Source: Winogradskyella psychrotolerans | GTDB lineage: Bacteria > Bacteroidota > Bacteroidia > Flavobacteriales > Flavobacteriaceae | Length of the DNA stretch: 64,000 bases | Direction: 5' to 3' | Assembly: GCF_018860545.1 (NCBI RefSeq) | Contig: NZ_JAHKPN010000034.1 | Coordinates: forward strand, 1 to 64,000 | The notes under the pieces: generated by a model | What the model saw: the letters and a program-made list of their open reading frames with translations, nothing else | What the model was told of the DNA's origin: nothing | Database searches by the model: none | Program-made: the position numbers and the translations under genes | Part shown: positions 30,571 through 40,416 of the stretch, piece after piece | Numbering within the stretch: position 1 is the stretch's first letter | How the letters are laid out: each line of letters starts with the position of its first letter

Positions 30571-32532
30571 ATGAGTTTCAAAAATCTAATTATTACGCTT
30601 TTTCTAATAACTGCATTTAATGTTTACGGACAACAATCTGCTACAATTAATATTACTCATATTCCAGGTAAAACATTAAAAGATGGTAAATCCGTATGGG
30701 ATATCCCTAAATGGCAGCAAACTTCGACATCAACATTAAGTTGTTTTAGTTTTTTAACAATAAGAGTTTACGAAAAATCGTCAGGAGACGAACTCATATA
30801 TAAAGTTGAAGTTATTAATAATTCACCTTTCCTTGTAGATATTACTTGTTCTAAATGGGGACTTGGAGGTACTGGAGGTAGTACTACGATAAGATCTGGT
30901 CAATCTCATGGTGGTGGAGATTTTGCTGCATTTAAAATGAAATCCGGAGAGCGTTCAATTACTTTTAGTAGCGTTAATTTTTTCTTTAGTGATAATGATA
31001 GACAAGAGTATGGGGTTTCTGCAATGTCTGAGAGTCTGGATTGCAATGAAACGGTGAATTCTTATATCAACAGAATTCAAGCAGAGAATAAATTAAAAGC
31101 AGATATAGAGAGAATAAAAAATGATATATATTCTTATGGTAATACCGAAGCAGATTTATTTAAAAAATTAAACCTATATAGAGAATTAAGAAAAATCGAT
31201 AAAAACTCTAATTATGCTTCTAAAATTGCTGATTTAGAAGAAAAAGTAAAAGATATTGAAGATGAAAAGAAACTGATAAATGAACAGATTAATTCTTTAA
31301 AAGATGAAATTCAAAGTTTAGGTACAACAAAAGAAGATTTATTAAAGAAGAAATCACTTCTTGAAAAATTAAGCAATCTTGACGTAAATAATGACTATGA
31401 TGGACAGGTCAATGACGTAAACAAAGCTTTAACAGATTTAAAAAGTGAAGAAAAAAGTGCTGAGGACGATCCAGAGACAGAAAAAGCCGAAGAAAGTAAA
31501 CCTGTAATTAAAAAAAGCAAACTAGAGCAAAAAAAAGAAAAAGAAGCGACTAAAAGGGAGGCTGAAGCAAGGAAAGAATTAAAAAGAAAGGCAGACGACG
31601 CAAAAAAAGAGGAAGATAAAAATAAAAGAGTAAATGAATATTTAAAAAGAAAAGAAAATCAACGTCAAGAAAATGCAGCAATTGCGGCAGCAGGTGCAGT
31701 CGCTGCAGCAGGTTTTCTATATACTATTGGAGGTTTTATATATGCTGATATGGGAATGGTTAATGATCCAAAACAATTATACACTGGTAGCAACTTTCAT
31801 ATAAAAATGAATTTTGGTTTTACAGGAACTAATTACCCACTTTATTTTGATAGTAAAACAAATGGCTATGATCCTATAATTGATGATTATTATAGTTCTG
31901 AGTCAGTAGATAATATTAGTCCAATTGCCATTAATCTTAAATTGGATCTTCAAATGGGTTATGAAACTGAATATGGAGGAGGTTATGTTTTTGGGGTAGG
32001 AGAAGCTGGAGGTTCACCATTATTTGATGGTAGTAACTTAAATTATAATTATGGTGCTCGCATTTTTGCTGGTTGGACTTGGGTAAAAGTTTTTGGTGAG
32101 TATCAAAAAGGGAATCGTAATTATACAGCAGGTAAATGGTACAATGAAGAAGAATCTGGAAAGGGGAAATCTAATTTTGATTTCGAAAATATTAAAGCAG
32201 GCTTAAAATTTAGCTGGTACAGAAACGATAGAACAGCCAAAAGAGATCATATTTATGTAGGTATAGTGGAAGAAAGAGTTACTAAATCGCAAAATGAAAC
32301 GTACGTAGAACGATTAGAAGTTGAAGAACCTTATTTCTTTTCAGATGAATTCCAAATTTATCATGGTTATAGGTTGGAGTGGTCTCATGATCACACAAGT
32401 CAGCTCTTTGTGGAAGTGTTCCCTAGGTATCCTCATACAGGAGTAATCACCGCTCCTCGAGATGACGTAAATGGTGGTTTATTTATTCAAGTAGGATTTT
32501 TAAGATCATTAGATGACTTTTTTTCAAAATAA
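30571..32532 (+). CDS. exported coiled-coil protein with C-terminal outer-membrane-like domain, unknown
   Basis: A 653-aa product. Signal peptide ends at NVYGQ. Residues 25-165 form a strand-rich domain with Gly/Ser loops. A Lys/Glu-rich coiled coil spans about 170-365 and contains a duplicated unit (KADIERIKNDIYSYGNTEADLFKKL and INSLKDEIQSLGTTKEDLLKKK). An Ala-rich hydrophobic stretch at about 370-392 and a C-terminal 250-residue beta-rich region with aromatic alternation (YEYGGG.., FAGWTWVKVFGEYQKG) follow. The layout suggests a periplasm-spanning protein with a barrel-like end. No family recognised; the next gene follows after 9 bp. Confidence 0.7.
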   Translation: MSFKNLIITLFLITAFNVYGQQSATINITHIPGKTLKDGKSVWDIPKWQQTSTSTLSCFSFLTIRVYEKSSGDELIYKVEVINNSPFLVDITCSKWGLGGTGGSTTIRSGQSHGGGDFAAFKMKSGERSITFSSVNFFFSDNDRQEYGVSAMSESLDCNETVNSYINRIQAENKLKADIERIKNDIYSYGNTEADLFKKLNLYRELRKIDKNSNYASKIADLEEKVKDIEDEKKLINEQINSLKDEIQSLGTTKEDLLKKKSLLEKLSNLDVNNDYDGQVNDVNKALTDLKSEEKSAEDDPETEKAEESKPVIKKSKLEQKKEKEATKREAEARKELKRKADDAKKEEDKNKRVNEYLKRKENQRQENAAIAAAGAVAAAGFLYTIGGFIYADMGMVNDPKQLYTGSNFHIKMNFGFTGTNYPLYFDSKTNGYDPIIDDYYSSESVDNISPIAINLKLDLQMGYETEYGGGYVFGVGEAGGSPLFDGSNLNYNYGARIFAGWTWVKVFGEYQKGNRNYTAGKWYNEEESGKGKSNFDFENIKAGLKFSWYRNDRTAKRDHIYVGIVEERVTKSQNETYVERLEVEEPYFFSDEFQIYHGYRLEWSHDHTSQLFVEVFPRYPHTGVITAPRDDVNGGLFIQVGFLRSLDDFFSK

Positions 32533-32541
32533 TAAATAACA

Positions 32542-33678
32542 ATGAAATCTATTGTGTTAAAAATTTTATTAATTCTATTAACCTGCAATCTTGCATTTTC
32601 TCAAACCTATATTGGTACAAATGTTGATCTCGTAACCGAAAGACATTTTGAAAATTTAGAAAATGATAAATTGTACGAGTGGCTTGGTGATGATGGTAAT
32701 TATTATGCAATAAAAACAAGGAATAATGAAAAATATACAGGTATTAAATTAAACGGAAAATGGGTAAGGCATGGTGTTTATTTTAAATACAGTAAAAGCT
32801 CTGATAAGCCTGAAATAAAGTTTTTAGAGGTAGAGTCTCACTACAGATTTGGTGCACTACATGGAGAATCTAAAAGGTTTAAATTAATAGAAGGGAAGCG
32901 TTTTTTGGCAGAAGTAATAAATTATAATAATGGAATAAAGCATGGAAAATATATTGATTATGACGGAAAGGAAGTAGTATATAGAAAAGGGGAATATAAT
33001 TATGGGCTCAAATCTGGGACTTGGACAAATTATTATTTTGATTCAGTAAGCCCCTTGTATGAATATGTCTATAATGATTGTGACTGTACAAGATATGAAT
33101 ATGCAAAAGACGATAAGGCAGTTAAAAATCACAAAAAAGGTAGGCTGAAATCTGAGTTTCCCATGAAGGTGAAAATCACAAATTTTGAAAGACTTTCAAC
33201 CTATGAGGTAACACATGGTGTTATAAAATACTACATTGAAGATGGTACAATAAACAAAATAGATAAATTTCATGATAATATAGGACCAATACTTGACGGT
33301 TGTAATAGAGCTTTAGAAATTCGTAATATGCTTACAGATCCAAAAGCTCACACAAGACAAACAGCGTATGAAATTTATAAATTTGTTTTTGGAGAAGCTA
33401 AAGCTAATAATTTGGGCGTTTTAACACAGGAAGATATTGATTTCGCTAATGAAATTTATAATAATTTAATGAGTCATAATTGCCATATGAAATATGTTAA
33501 ATCTTTGGCTTTGAGCTCGTTAATTCCAACGCGATCTATAGATGGTATTTTAGAAGCAATAATAGATGCTAATATAGAAGGATGCAGCAAAAGGGATATA
33601 ACCCAAATTATGAATACATGGGTAAATTATCACTCTACACCTCACTTAAGAGTGCGATTAGGTGTTTCAAATGATTAA
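32542..33678 (+). CDS. exported MORN/YwqK-like repeat protein
   Basis: A 378-aa product with signal peptide (ending CNLAFSQ). Residues 60-165 hold MORN-like beta-hairpin repeats: GKWVRHGVYFKY, GALHGESKRFK, NGIKHGKYIDYDGK and GLKSGTWTNYY. The C-terminal half is helical, unrecognised, and has several Cys. It starts 9 bp after the coiled-coil gene and is surely cotranscribed, so the two probably form an envelope complex; its role is unknown. Confidence 0.75.
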   Translation: MKSIVLKILLILLTCNLAFSQTYIGTNVDLVTERHFENLENDKLYEWLGDDGNYYAIKTRNNEKYTGIKLNGKWVRHGVYFKYSKSSDKPEIKFLEVESHYRFGALHGESKRFKLIEGKRFLAEVINYNNGIKHGKYIDYDGKEVVYRKGEYNYGLKSGTWTNYYFDSVSPLYEYVYNDCDCTRYEYAKDDKAVKNHKKGRLKSEFPMKVKITNFERLSTYEVTHGVIKYYIEDGTINKIDKFHDNIGPILDGCNRALEIRNMLTDPKAHTRQTAYEIYKFVFGEAKANNLGVLTQEDIDFANEIYNNLMSHNCHMKYVKSLALSSLIPTRSIDGILEAIIDANIEGCSKRDITQIMNTWVNYHSTPHLRVRLGVSND

Positions 33679-33851
33679 TTTTTATTTATTAAAGTTGAAG
33701 CTTTTTTGTAAATCAAGGTGTGTTTTTACTTAATGGAGTGAGATATACAACTGTAATTAAGATATAAAGATTAAATTTTTATTTAAATCAAAAATTAAGA
33801 GGCGTTTATAATTTTGAAAGCGTAAAGTATTAAATTCAATACTCTAGTCTG

Positions 33852-33882
33852 TTTGTCTTCCCATAAAACATTCGTATTTTTG
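33852..33882 (+). promoter_or_regulatory. Bacteroidetes-type promoter of lpdA
   Basis: TTTG (33852-33855), exactly 19 bp, then TATTTTTG (33875-33882): a textbook -33/-7 pair of the Bacteroidetes primary sigma factor, about 35 bp upstream of the start codon. Confidence 0.8.
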
Positions 33883-33916
33883 TTGGTGTTAAACAAAATA
33901 GACAAAAAATATTTTT

Positions 33917-35317
33917 ATGAAATCATACGATGTAGCCATAATTGGTTCTGGACCTGGAGGTTATGTAGCAGCCATTCGTTGCGCACAATTAGGCATGAAA
34001 ACAGCCATTATTGAAAAATATGCAACACTTGGTGGAACGTGCTTAAACGTGGGTTGTATTCCAAGTAAAGCCTTATTAAGTTCTTCACATCATTACGAAG
34101 AAGCTACAAAACATTTTGAAGAACACGGTATTGAAATTCCTGGAGAAATCAAAGTGAATCTCGAAAAGATGATTGGTCGTAAGCAAGCTGTTGTTGACCA
34201 AACTACTGGAGGTATTGATTTCTTAATGAAGAAAAATAACATCGATGTTTTTGAAGGCTTAGGGTCTTTTATAGATGCGACACATATTAAGATAGAAGGG
34301 AAGGATGCGCAAGAGATTGAAGCAAAAAAGATCATTATCGCCACAGGCTCTAAACCTTCAACATTACCTTTTATTACTTTAGATAAAGAACGTATTATAA
34401 CCTCTACAGAGGCTTTAAAACTAAAAGAAATTCCAAAACACATGATCATCATTGGTGGAGGTGTTATTGGTTTAGAGCTTGGACAAGTGTATCGTCGTTT
34501 AGGTGCTGAGGTGACGGTCATCGAGTATATGGACCGAATTATACCAACGATGGATGCTGGTTTGTCTAAAGAATTAAATAAAGTCTTTAAGAAAGCTAAA
34601 TGCAAAATGATGTTGTCTCATAAAGTGCAGTCTGTAGAGCGTAATGGAGATGAGGTAATCGTAAAAGCTGAAAACAAAAAAGGAGAGGTTGTAGAATTTA
34701 AAGGAGATTACTGTTTAGTCTCTGTTGGTCGTAAACCTTATACTGCTGGCTTAAATCTTGATGCAGCAGGAGTTGCAATGAATGATAGAGGACAGGTTGA
34801 AGTTAACGAACACTTACAAACGTCGGCATCTAACATTTATGCGATTGGTGATGTTATTAAAGGAGCGATGTTGGCACACAAAGCTGAAGAAGAAGGTGTT
34901 TTTGTAGCCGAGACGATGGCAGGACAAAAGCCACATATCGATTATAACTTAATTCCAGGTGTGGTTTATACATGGCCAGAAGTGGCTGCTGTTGGTAAAA
35001 CAGAAGACCAATTAAAAGCCGATAATGTGGAGTATAAAGTGGGACAGTTTCCATTTAGAGCTTTAGGTCGTGCAAGAGCTAGTGGAGATATTGATGGCTT
35101 TGTAAAAATCTTAGCCGATAAAACCACAGATGAGGTTTTAGGAGTTCATATGATTGGTGCACGTTGTGCCGATTTAATTGCTGAAGCTGTAACCGCTATG
35201 GAATTTAGAGCATCGGCTGAAGATATTTCGCGTATGTCTCATGCCCACCCTACATTTGCAGAAGCTGTAAAAGAAGCCGCTTTAGCTGCAACAGACGATA
35301 GAGCTTTACACGTATAG
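33917..35317 (+). CDS. lpdA: dihydrolipoyl dehydrogenase
   Basis: A 466-aa flavoprotein disulfide reductase, the E3 subunit of 2-oxo-acid dehydrogenase complexes. FAD loop IIGSGPGGYVAAIR, redox disulfide GGTCLNVGCIPSKALL (about 41-56), NAD loop IIGGGVIGLELGQVYRRLG (about 179-197), second FAD motif NIYAIGDVIKGAMLAHKAEEEG, and the catalytic His-Glu pair in HAHPTFAEAVKEA near the C terminus are all intact. The other complex subunits are not in this window. fabV follows after 11 bp. Confidence 0.97.
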   Translation: MKSYDVAIIGSGPGGYVAAIRCAQLGMKTAIIEKYATLGGTCLNVGCIPSKALLSSSHHYEEATKHFEEHGIEIPGEIKVNLEKMIGRKQAVVDQTTGGIDFLMKKNNIDVFEGLGSFIDATHIKIEGKDAQEIEAKKIIIATGSKPSTLPFITLDKERIITSTEALKLKEIPKHMIIIGGGVIGLELGQVYRRLGAEVTVIEYMDRIIPTMDAGLSKELNKVFKKAKCKMMLSHKVQSVERNGDEVIVKAENKKGEVVEFKGDYCLVSVGRKPYTAGLNLDAAGVAMNDRGQVEVNEHLQTSASNIYAIGDVIKGAMLAHKAEEEGVFVAETMAGQKPHIDYNLIPGVVYTWPEVAAVGKTEDQLKADNVEYKVGQFPFRALGRARASGDIDGFVKILADKTTDEVLGVHMIGARCADLIAEAVTAMEFRASAEDISRMSHAHPTFAEAVKEAALAATDDRALHV

Positions 35318-35328
35318 ATAACAAAACT

Positions 35329-36519
35329 ATGATTATAGAACCAAAAACTAGAGGATTTATATGTTTAACATCGCATCCAACAGGCTGTGAAAAAAACGTA
35401 TTAAATCAGATAGATTATATAAAATCAAACCCAACAACCAACGGTCCTAAAAAGGTCTTAGTTATTGGAGCTTCAACAGGCTTTGGCTTAGCATCTAGAA
35501 TTACTAGTGCTTATGGCTCTAACGCTTCAACCATTGGTGTGTTTTTTGAAAAGCCACCAACAGAAGGACGTCCAGCGTCACCAGGTTGGTATAACAGTGC
35601 TGCTTTTGAAACCCAAGCGCATAAAGACGGCTTATATGCAAAGAGTATTAATGGAGATGCCTTTTCGAATGAAATTAAAGCACAAACTTTAAAATTGATT
35701 CAAGACGACTTAGGGAAGATTGATATGTTGATTTATAGTTTGGCCTCACCAGTACGAACACATCCTGATACCGGAGAGCGTTTTAAATCTGTTTTAAAAC
35801 CTATTGGAGAAACATTTACGAATAATACGGTTGATTTTCATACCGGAGTTGTCAAAGAAATATCCATAGCACCTTGTTCTGGTGATGATATTGACAATAC
35901 CATTGCTGTAATGGGAGGTGAAGATTGGCAAATGTGGATTGATTTATTAAAATCGGCTGATGTTTTATCTGAAGATTTTAAGACAGTGGCTTACTCTTAT
36001 ATTGGCCCTTCATTAACCGAAGCGGTTTATAGAAAAGGAACCATTGGTAAGGCTAAGGATGATTTAGAAGCGACTGCTTTTAAAATTACGGATTCTTTAA
36101 AAGACATTAACGGAAAAGGTTATGTCTCTGTAAACAAAGCTTTAGTAACGCAGGCGAGTTCTGCAATTCCGGTCATTCCATTATACATTTCATTGTTGTA
36201 TAAAGTAATGAAGGAAGAAGGTATTCATGAAGGTTGTATAGAGCAAATAGCACGTTTATTTAACGAACGTTTATATGATGCTGATTTACAATTAGATGAT
36301 GCTGGAAGAATAAGAGTGGACGATTGGGAAATGCGTGAGGATATTCAAGCTAAAGTATTAGAACTTTGGAAAGAAGCGACTACTGAAACCTTACCGGAAA
36401 TTGGTGATTTAGAGGGGTATAAAACGGATTTCTTTAACCTCTTTGGTTTTAATGTTGACGGTGTTGATTATGATAAGGAAGTTGATGAAATGGTTGCGAT
36501 CCCTGGATTGCAAGCTTAA
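35329..36519 (+). CDS. fabV: FabV-type trans-2-enoyl-ACP/CoA reductase
   Basis: A 396-aa NADH-dependent enoyl reductase. Starts with the family signature MIIEPKTRGFICLTSHPTGCEKNV, then the cofactor loop VLVIGASTGFGLASRI, the strand MLIYSLASPVRTHP, and the active-site YSYIGP...GTIGKAK (Tyr-x8-Lys type). It carries out the last reduction of fatty-acid elongation and is naturally insensitive to FabI inhibitors in characterised members. Followed by a strong terminator. Confidence 0.95.
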   Translation: MIIEPKTRGFICLTSHPTGCEKNVLNQIDYIKSNPTTNGPKKVLVIGASTGFGLASRITSAYGSNASTIGVFFEKPPTEGRPASPGWYNSAAFETQAHKDGLYAKSINGDAFSNEIKAQTLKLIQDDLGKIDMLIYSLASPVRTHPDTGERFKSVLKPIGETFTNNTVDFHTGVVKEISIAPCSGDDIDNTIAVMGGEDWQMWIDLLKSADVLSEDFKTVAYSYIGPSLTEAVYRKGTIGKAKDDLEATAFKITDSLKDINGKGYVSVNKALVTQASSAIPVIPLYISLLYKVMKEEGIHEGCIEQIARLFNERLYDADLQLDDAGRIRVDDWEMREDIQAKVLELWKEATTETLPEIGDLEGYKTDFFNLFGFNVDGVDYDKEVDEMVAIPGLQA

Positions 36520-36533
36520 CATAAACTTATTTG

Positions 36534-36562
36534 AAAAGCGAACTTATAGAGTTCGCTTTTTT
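36534..36562 (+). terminator. terminator after fabV
   Basis: AAAAGCGAACT-tatag-AGTTCGCTTTTTT, a near-perfect hairpin with T-run. Nearly the same hairpin occurs at 41841-41869. Confidence 0.88.
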
Positions 36563-36579
36563 ATTTTAATTACGTTGTA

Positions 36580-37410
36580 ATGAAAAAGAAATTCTTCTAT
36601 TTTTTATTTGTGATTTTTATTACTTGTTCACCTAAGTTAAAGAGTAAAATAGATAAAAATTATCCTCCACTTTCTGAGGATGAATTAGTGGTTGTTTTAG
36701 ATATACACGATGGTCAAGCAATTACTGGAGACCATTTTGGGGTTGTACAAGCTAAAGACGGAGGTTTAGCAGTGAATTGCACCTATTATGAGAATATTCT
36801 TAACCTTAAGAACATGGCAAGAGCAGCTGGTGCCAATCTTATAAAAATAACGCAATATAAAACTCCTGATAATTGGAGCACATGTCATCGTTTACGCGGA
36901 ACCATTTATAAGGTTGCGAATCCGAAGATTTATGAAACTGAAATCGAATGGAGTGCAAATAGAAAATTAACTTGGGATGATTTTAAAGGTGAGCCAGATG
37001 TCATTAATAATCCCAACACTTTAGCATTAACGTGTTCTAGTTTTGGTTACGAATCTGGTATTAATTTATTTAAGGAAGGTCAAATTTTTGTTCAAAGCGT
37101 ATTTAGTACCCATGAGAGTTGGGTGGTTTCTAATGGACGAAATGACTATGTTTTGAGACATGAGCAAATTCACTTTGATATTACCGAAATTTATACTCGG
37201 AAATTAAGAAAAGAGTTAATAGATGCTAAGGTAACTAGTGAGAATCTTGTGCGAGCTAAGGCCATATTTGATAAGGTTTTTAACGAATTGAATGAACGTC
37301 AAAATAGATATGACAATGAAACCAAATATGGTGATAAAAAAGAAACTCAAGAACATTGGGAAGCCATTGTAGAAATTGAACTTGCCAAATATGATTTATA
37401 TAAAAAATAA
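36580..37410 (+). CDS. lipoprotein with DUF922-like HExxH domain
   Basis: A 276-aa protein with a lipobox (FITC, Cys about 16). The N-terminal part (35-115) contains conserved Cys (LAVNCTYYENIL, STCHRLRGTIY) and looks like a small ligand domain. The C-terminal part begins with IEWSANRKLTWDDFKGEP and contains VLRHEQIHFDITEIYTRKL; HEQIH is a zincin-type HExxH. Related DUF922 proteins are predicted secreted metallopeptidases. It should be anchored in the envelope. Substrate unknown. Confidence 0.75.
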   Translation: MKKKFFYFLFVIFITCSPKLKSKIDKNYPPLSEDELVVVLDIHDGQAITGDHFGVVQAKDGGLAVNCTYYENILNLKNMARAAGANLIKITQYKTPDNWSTCHRLRGTIYKVANPKIYETEIEWSANRKLTWDDFKGEPDVINNPNTLALTCSSFGYESGINLFKEGQIFVQSVFSTHESWVVSNGRNDYVLRHEQIHFDITEIYTRKLRKELIDAKVTSENLVRAKAIFDKVFNELNERQNRYDNETKYGDKKETQEHWEAIVEIELAKYDLYKK

Positions 37411-37413
37411 GGA

Positions 37414-38004
37414 TTATAATTCGTGTAGCAAATCCTCAATCCGCATACGATTACTATAATCGTGCTCATTAACATCTCTCACAAAGCAATAGGCACTTAT
37501 ATCACCAGTTTTTACTTTTTCAGCTAAAACTTCAACTTTAAAGGGACCAAATTCCTTGGATTTTTCAATGTAGTAGAATTTGTGATCATAGATAATGGTA
37601 CTGACTTTCTTTTTATATTTCTCTTTTAAGAAGTCTTGAATATCTTCAACCGAATTAATGTCATCGTCATAGTTGGACACGTTGATGTACATCGCGAATT
37701 CTTCCTTGTTTTCATTATTAAGCACCAAGATATCATCATCTTTAAAAAACGCTTTTACCGTTATTTTTCCATCTTCAGTTTCAATGGAAAAGGTGTTCAG
37801 GATATTAATATTCCAAGTCGTTTTAATGACATTATCCTTCCTTGAGATTTCAAGAACATTATCGGCTTTAAAGGTGTAAATCGATTTTTTTTTAGAGATA
37901 CCATTCACCAATACCCATGGTTTATTTATAAAATGAGTATCGTGATGACGCTCATAATTAAATGGTTTTAAATTAGGAATAGTTCTGTGTAAGTAATCGT
38001 TCAT
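37414..38004 (-). CDS. unknown cytoplasmic protein
   Basis: A 196-aa product without signal or membrane segments, rich in strands in its first half (KSIYTFKADNVLEISRKDNVIKTTW). It ends with FGPFKVEVLAEKVKTGDISAYCFVRD, reminiscent of GYF_2-like small domains. Convergent with the DUF922-like gene, 3 bp apart. The immediate upstream gene is a LytTR regulator pair in the same direction, without evident coupling. Function unknown. Confidence 0.7.
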   Translation of the reverse strand: MNDYLHRTIPNLKPFNYERHHDTHFINKPWVLVNGISKKKSIYTFKADNVLEISRKDNVIKTTWNINILNTFSIETEDGKITVKAFFKDDDILVLNNENKEEFAMYINVSNYDDDINSVEDIQDFLKEKYKKKVSTIIYDHKFYYIEKSKEFGPFKVEVLAEKVKTGDISAYCFVRDVNEHDYSNRMRIEDLLHEL

Positions 38005-38070
38005 TTAGTAGGTATAAAAAAATAGCAGTTACTATTATAACGTTAGATTTGGGATATTAATTATCTAAAG

Positions 38071-38781
38071 TTAATAATTTTCTAGACGTTTCAAAACTTC
38101 TTTCTTATAACTTCGACTAATGGAAAGTGCTTTCCGATTAACTGTAATGTGTTCATTTGTAAATGACTGTATGTGTTCTAGAGCAATTATATACGATCTG
38201 TGGATTCTTATAAAACGAGATGTTGGTAGTTTAGCTTCAATCGATGTGATGGTTTCTCGTGTCACAATTGTTTGATCTAAAAGGTGAATTTTAATATAAT
38301 CGCTATAACTTTCAATATAAAGAATAGCGTCGAATTCTATTTTAAGCATTCTACGGTCAGAACGTACGAAAATGAAATCGTTGGATTTAGAAGGTTCAGA
38401 GATACTTTTATTTTTAGTTGATGTCACTTCAAAATACCGGTTAACAGCTTTCAGTAAGCGCTCGAAAGCTATGGGCTTTAAAAGATAATCTACAGCTTGC
38501 AGATCAAAACCCTCAACCGCATAATCTCTATAGGCTGTGGTGAAAATAATTTTTATGGCTTTGTTTATGGATTTAGCGAAGGCCATACCTGAAATTTCAG
38601 GCATATTAATATCTAAAAAGATCAAATCTACATTATGATTACTAATAAAATTGAAGGCTTCAATGGCATTTTTACATTGCGCTATAATTTGGATGTTTTC
38701 AATTTTTGACAAATGAGAGGCTATGATTTCTCTAGCTATAGCTTCATCGTCGACTATAATACAAGATATGGTTTTAGACAT
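38071..38781 (-). CDS. LytTR-family response regulator
   Basis: A 236-aa response regulator. The receiver domain has acidic DDE at 11-13, phospho-Asp in LIFLDINMP (about 57), TTAY and the K of YLLKPI. The C-terminal LytTR DNA-binding domain (about 135-234) contains RIHRSYIIALEHIQSF. It overlaps the histidine kinase gene by 8 bp and is its partner; targets unknown. Confidence 0.95.
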   Translation of the reverse strand: MSKTISCIIVDDEAIAREIIASHLSKIENIQIIAQCKNAIEAFNFISNHNVDLIFLDINMPEISGMAFAKSINKAIKIIFTTAYRDYAVEGFDLQAVDYLLKPIAFERLLKAVNRYFEVTSTKNKSISEPSKSNDFIFVRSDRRMLKIEFDAILYIESYSDYIKIHLLDQTIVTRETITSIEAKLPTSRFIRIHRSYIIALEHIQSFTNEHITVNRKALSISRSYKKEVLKRLENY

Positions 38782-39682
38782 TGATTAATGATAGTTTGAG
38801 TTCTACTTCGAAAAAATCGTCATTCTCTATAATGTTTAAGTTAAACTGATTTTTATAGAGTAGTTCTAGTCGCTTCTTTATGTTGTCTAACCCAATACCA
38901 GATTGAATTGTACCTGTTTTAGAATGCGAATTTTTAATATTAAAATAAATAGTATTGTTTTTGCATTTAAATGTCATGTCAATAGTAAGTTTACCATCTA
39001 TAATCTGGCCATGCTTAAAGCTATTCTCTACGAATGGCAAATATAACATTGGGGCAATTTCTATATTTTCAGAGCAACTTTTATCACTAAAATTAACTTC
39101 TAGAGTATCATTAAAACGCATTTGTTCTAAACTTATATAATCTTTAATATGGTTCATCTCATCTGTTAAAGGCACGAGAGGCTTATCAACTTGGTATAGC
39201 AAATAATCTAAGAGATTAGATAGTTTTAGAATCATTTCGGGTGTTTCCTCTGCTTTCTTCAAAGCAAACCCATACATGGTATTTAAGGTGTTGAATAAAA
39301 AGTGCGGATGAATCTGCATTTTTAAATACCTCAGTTCTTGCTCTTTTAATTTTAGTTGTGTTTCAAGGATTTTGGTTTCGAGTTTAATATTGGTTTTAGA
39401 TTGTTGAAGATTAAATTTTAACAACTTAAATGCACTGACTATAATGACGACTAAGTAGACACATATCATTATAAATATGGCACTTCGACTTATCGTATTG
39501 ATATCAATGTCGAGGCTTGATAGGAAAAATAAGCCCAAAAATATAGAAAATGCTATAGCAAATATAGAAATGATCAACGTATAAATACAATAAAGACTAA
39601 ATAACCAATACCGTTTAACTATCAAATAATTAGGGATAAGATTATATATGGAAATATAAGTTGTGCCAATGGTTACAGGCAT
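38774..39682 (-). CDS. LytS-type sensor histidine kinase (start uncertain)
   Basis: From the first ATG the product is 302 aa: three hydrophobic helices, a short coiled coil, the His_kinase domain with LKMQIHPHFLFNTLNTM (phospho-His) and an ATPase domain (FVENSFKHG, SGIGLDNIKKRLELLY). The same frame stays open for about 46 codons further upstream to TAATAA at 39821-39826 and encodes another membrane helix (VLHILFWCTVLLFFAYLIG), but has no ATG, GTG or TTG. The true start may be an ATT near 39811, or it has been lost by an indel. Confidence 0.9.
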   Translation of the reverse strand: MPVTIGTTYISIYNLIPNYLIVKRYWLFSLYCIYTLIISIFAIAFSIFLGLFFLSSLDIDINTISRSAIFIMICVYLVVIIVSAFKLLKFNLQQSKTNIKLETKILETQLKLKEQELRYLKMQIHPHFLFNTLNTMYGFALKKAEETPEMILKLSNLLDYLLYQVDKPLVPLTDEMNHIKDYISLEQMRFNDTLEVNFSDKSCSENIEIAPMLYLPFVENSFKHGQIIDGKLTIDMTFKCKNNTIYFNIKNSHSKTGTIQSGIGLDNIKKRLELLYKNQFNLNIIENDDFFEVELKLSLINV

Positions 39683-40017
39683 TAAAAATAATGAAAAGTA
39701 AAATATATTACTGTTAATTGTATTGTCTACACCAATAAGGTATGCGAAAAATAATAGTACTGTGCACCAAAATAATATATGTAAAACTGATTGGTTTAAT
39801 TGTTTGATAATCTGTGGTTTTTATTAAAAAGGTCTTTCTATATTACAATATTAGATTATTTTTTTTTCTGATTAAGGTTTTGTAGATAAATGACCAATTT
39901 AATACTGGATTTGACAATTCCGTTAAATCCAATCCTAAAACGGTAGTTTGTCGCATTGTATTTTGATCAATGAATTCTTGATGTAAATTTGAGTGAATTT
40001 AATTTTAAAACAAAATC

Positions 40018-40416
40018 ATGGCTTTATCATTTGCACCTAAACACCTTTTTATCGGAAGAATATTTACAGACGGAGGACCTGTAATGTACATAATTCTAAT
40101 TTGTTTTCTAATGTCTTTGTTTTTTATAGCAAGAGCATTTATAAGTAAGCATGACCAAGAGATATCTAAAAAAATGATTGGCTTAGCAGTGGATTCAAGT
40201 TTATTATCACTAGTTATAGGTTGTCTAGGTTCATTATTAGGAATTATTGGGTTATTTGATATGTTAGAGGCTCTAGGCGAGACAAGACCAGATTTATTTT
40301 CAGCAGGTGTAAAAGTCTCTTTACTTACTGTAACGTTTGGCTTGTTTGCTTTTATCATAGGCAGATTAGGTATCCTCATCTACAAATGGAGTCTAAAGTC
40401 AGAAGAAGATGCTTAA
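40018..40416 (+). CDS. small membrane protein, MotA/TolQ/ExbB-like
   Basis: A 132-aa protein with three hydrophobic helices (about 21-39, 58-77, 95-117). GCLGSLLGIIGLFDMLEALGE and GVKVSLLTVTFGLFAFIIGRLG resemble the proton-channel core of the MotA/TolQ/ExbB family, in shortened form. No ExbD/TolR-like partner is encoded nearby, so function is open. Confidence 0.6.
   Translation: MALSFAPKHLFIGRIFTDGGPVMYIILICFLMSLFFIARAFISKHDQEISKKMIGLAVDSSLLSLVIGCLGSLLGIIGLFDMLEALGETRPDLFSAGVKVSLLTVTFGLFAFIIGRLGILIYKWSLKSEEDA

Noticed and set aside
34093-34605. Minus-strand frame of 170 codons inside lpdA
   Set aside because: lpdA is complete with all motifs on the plus strand; the antisense frame has no family resemblance.
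40005-40379. Minus-strand frame of 124 codons
   Set aside because: Shadow of the MotA/TolQ-like membrane gene, which has clear helices in the plus frame.
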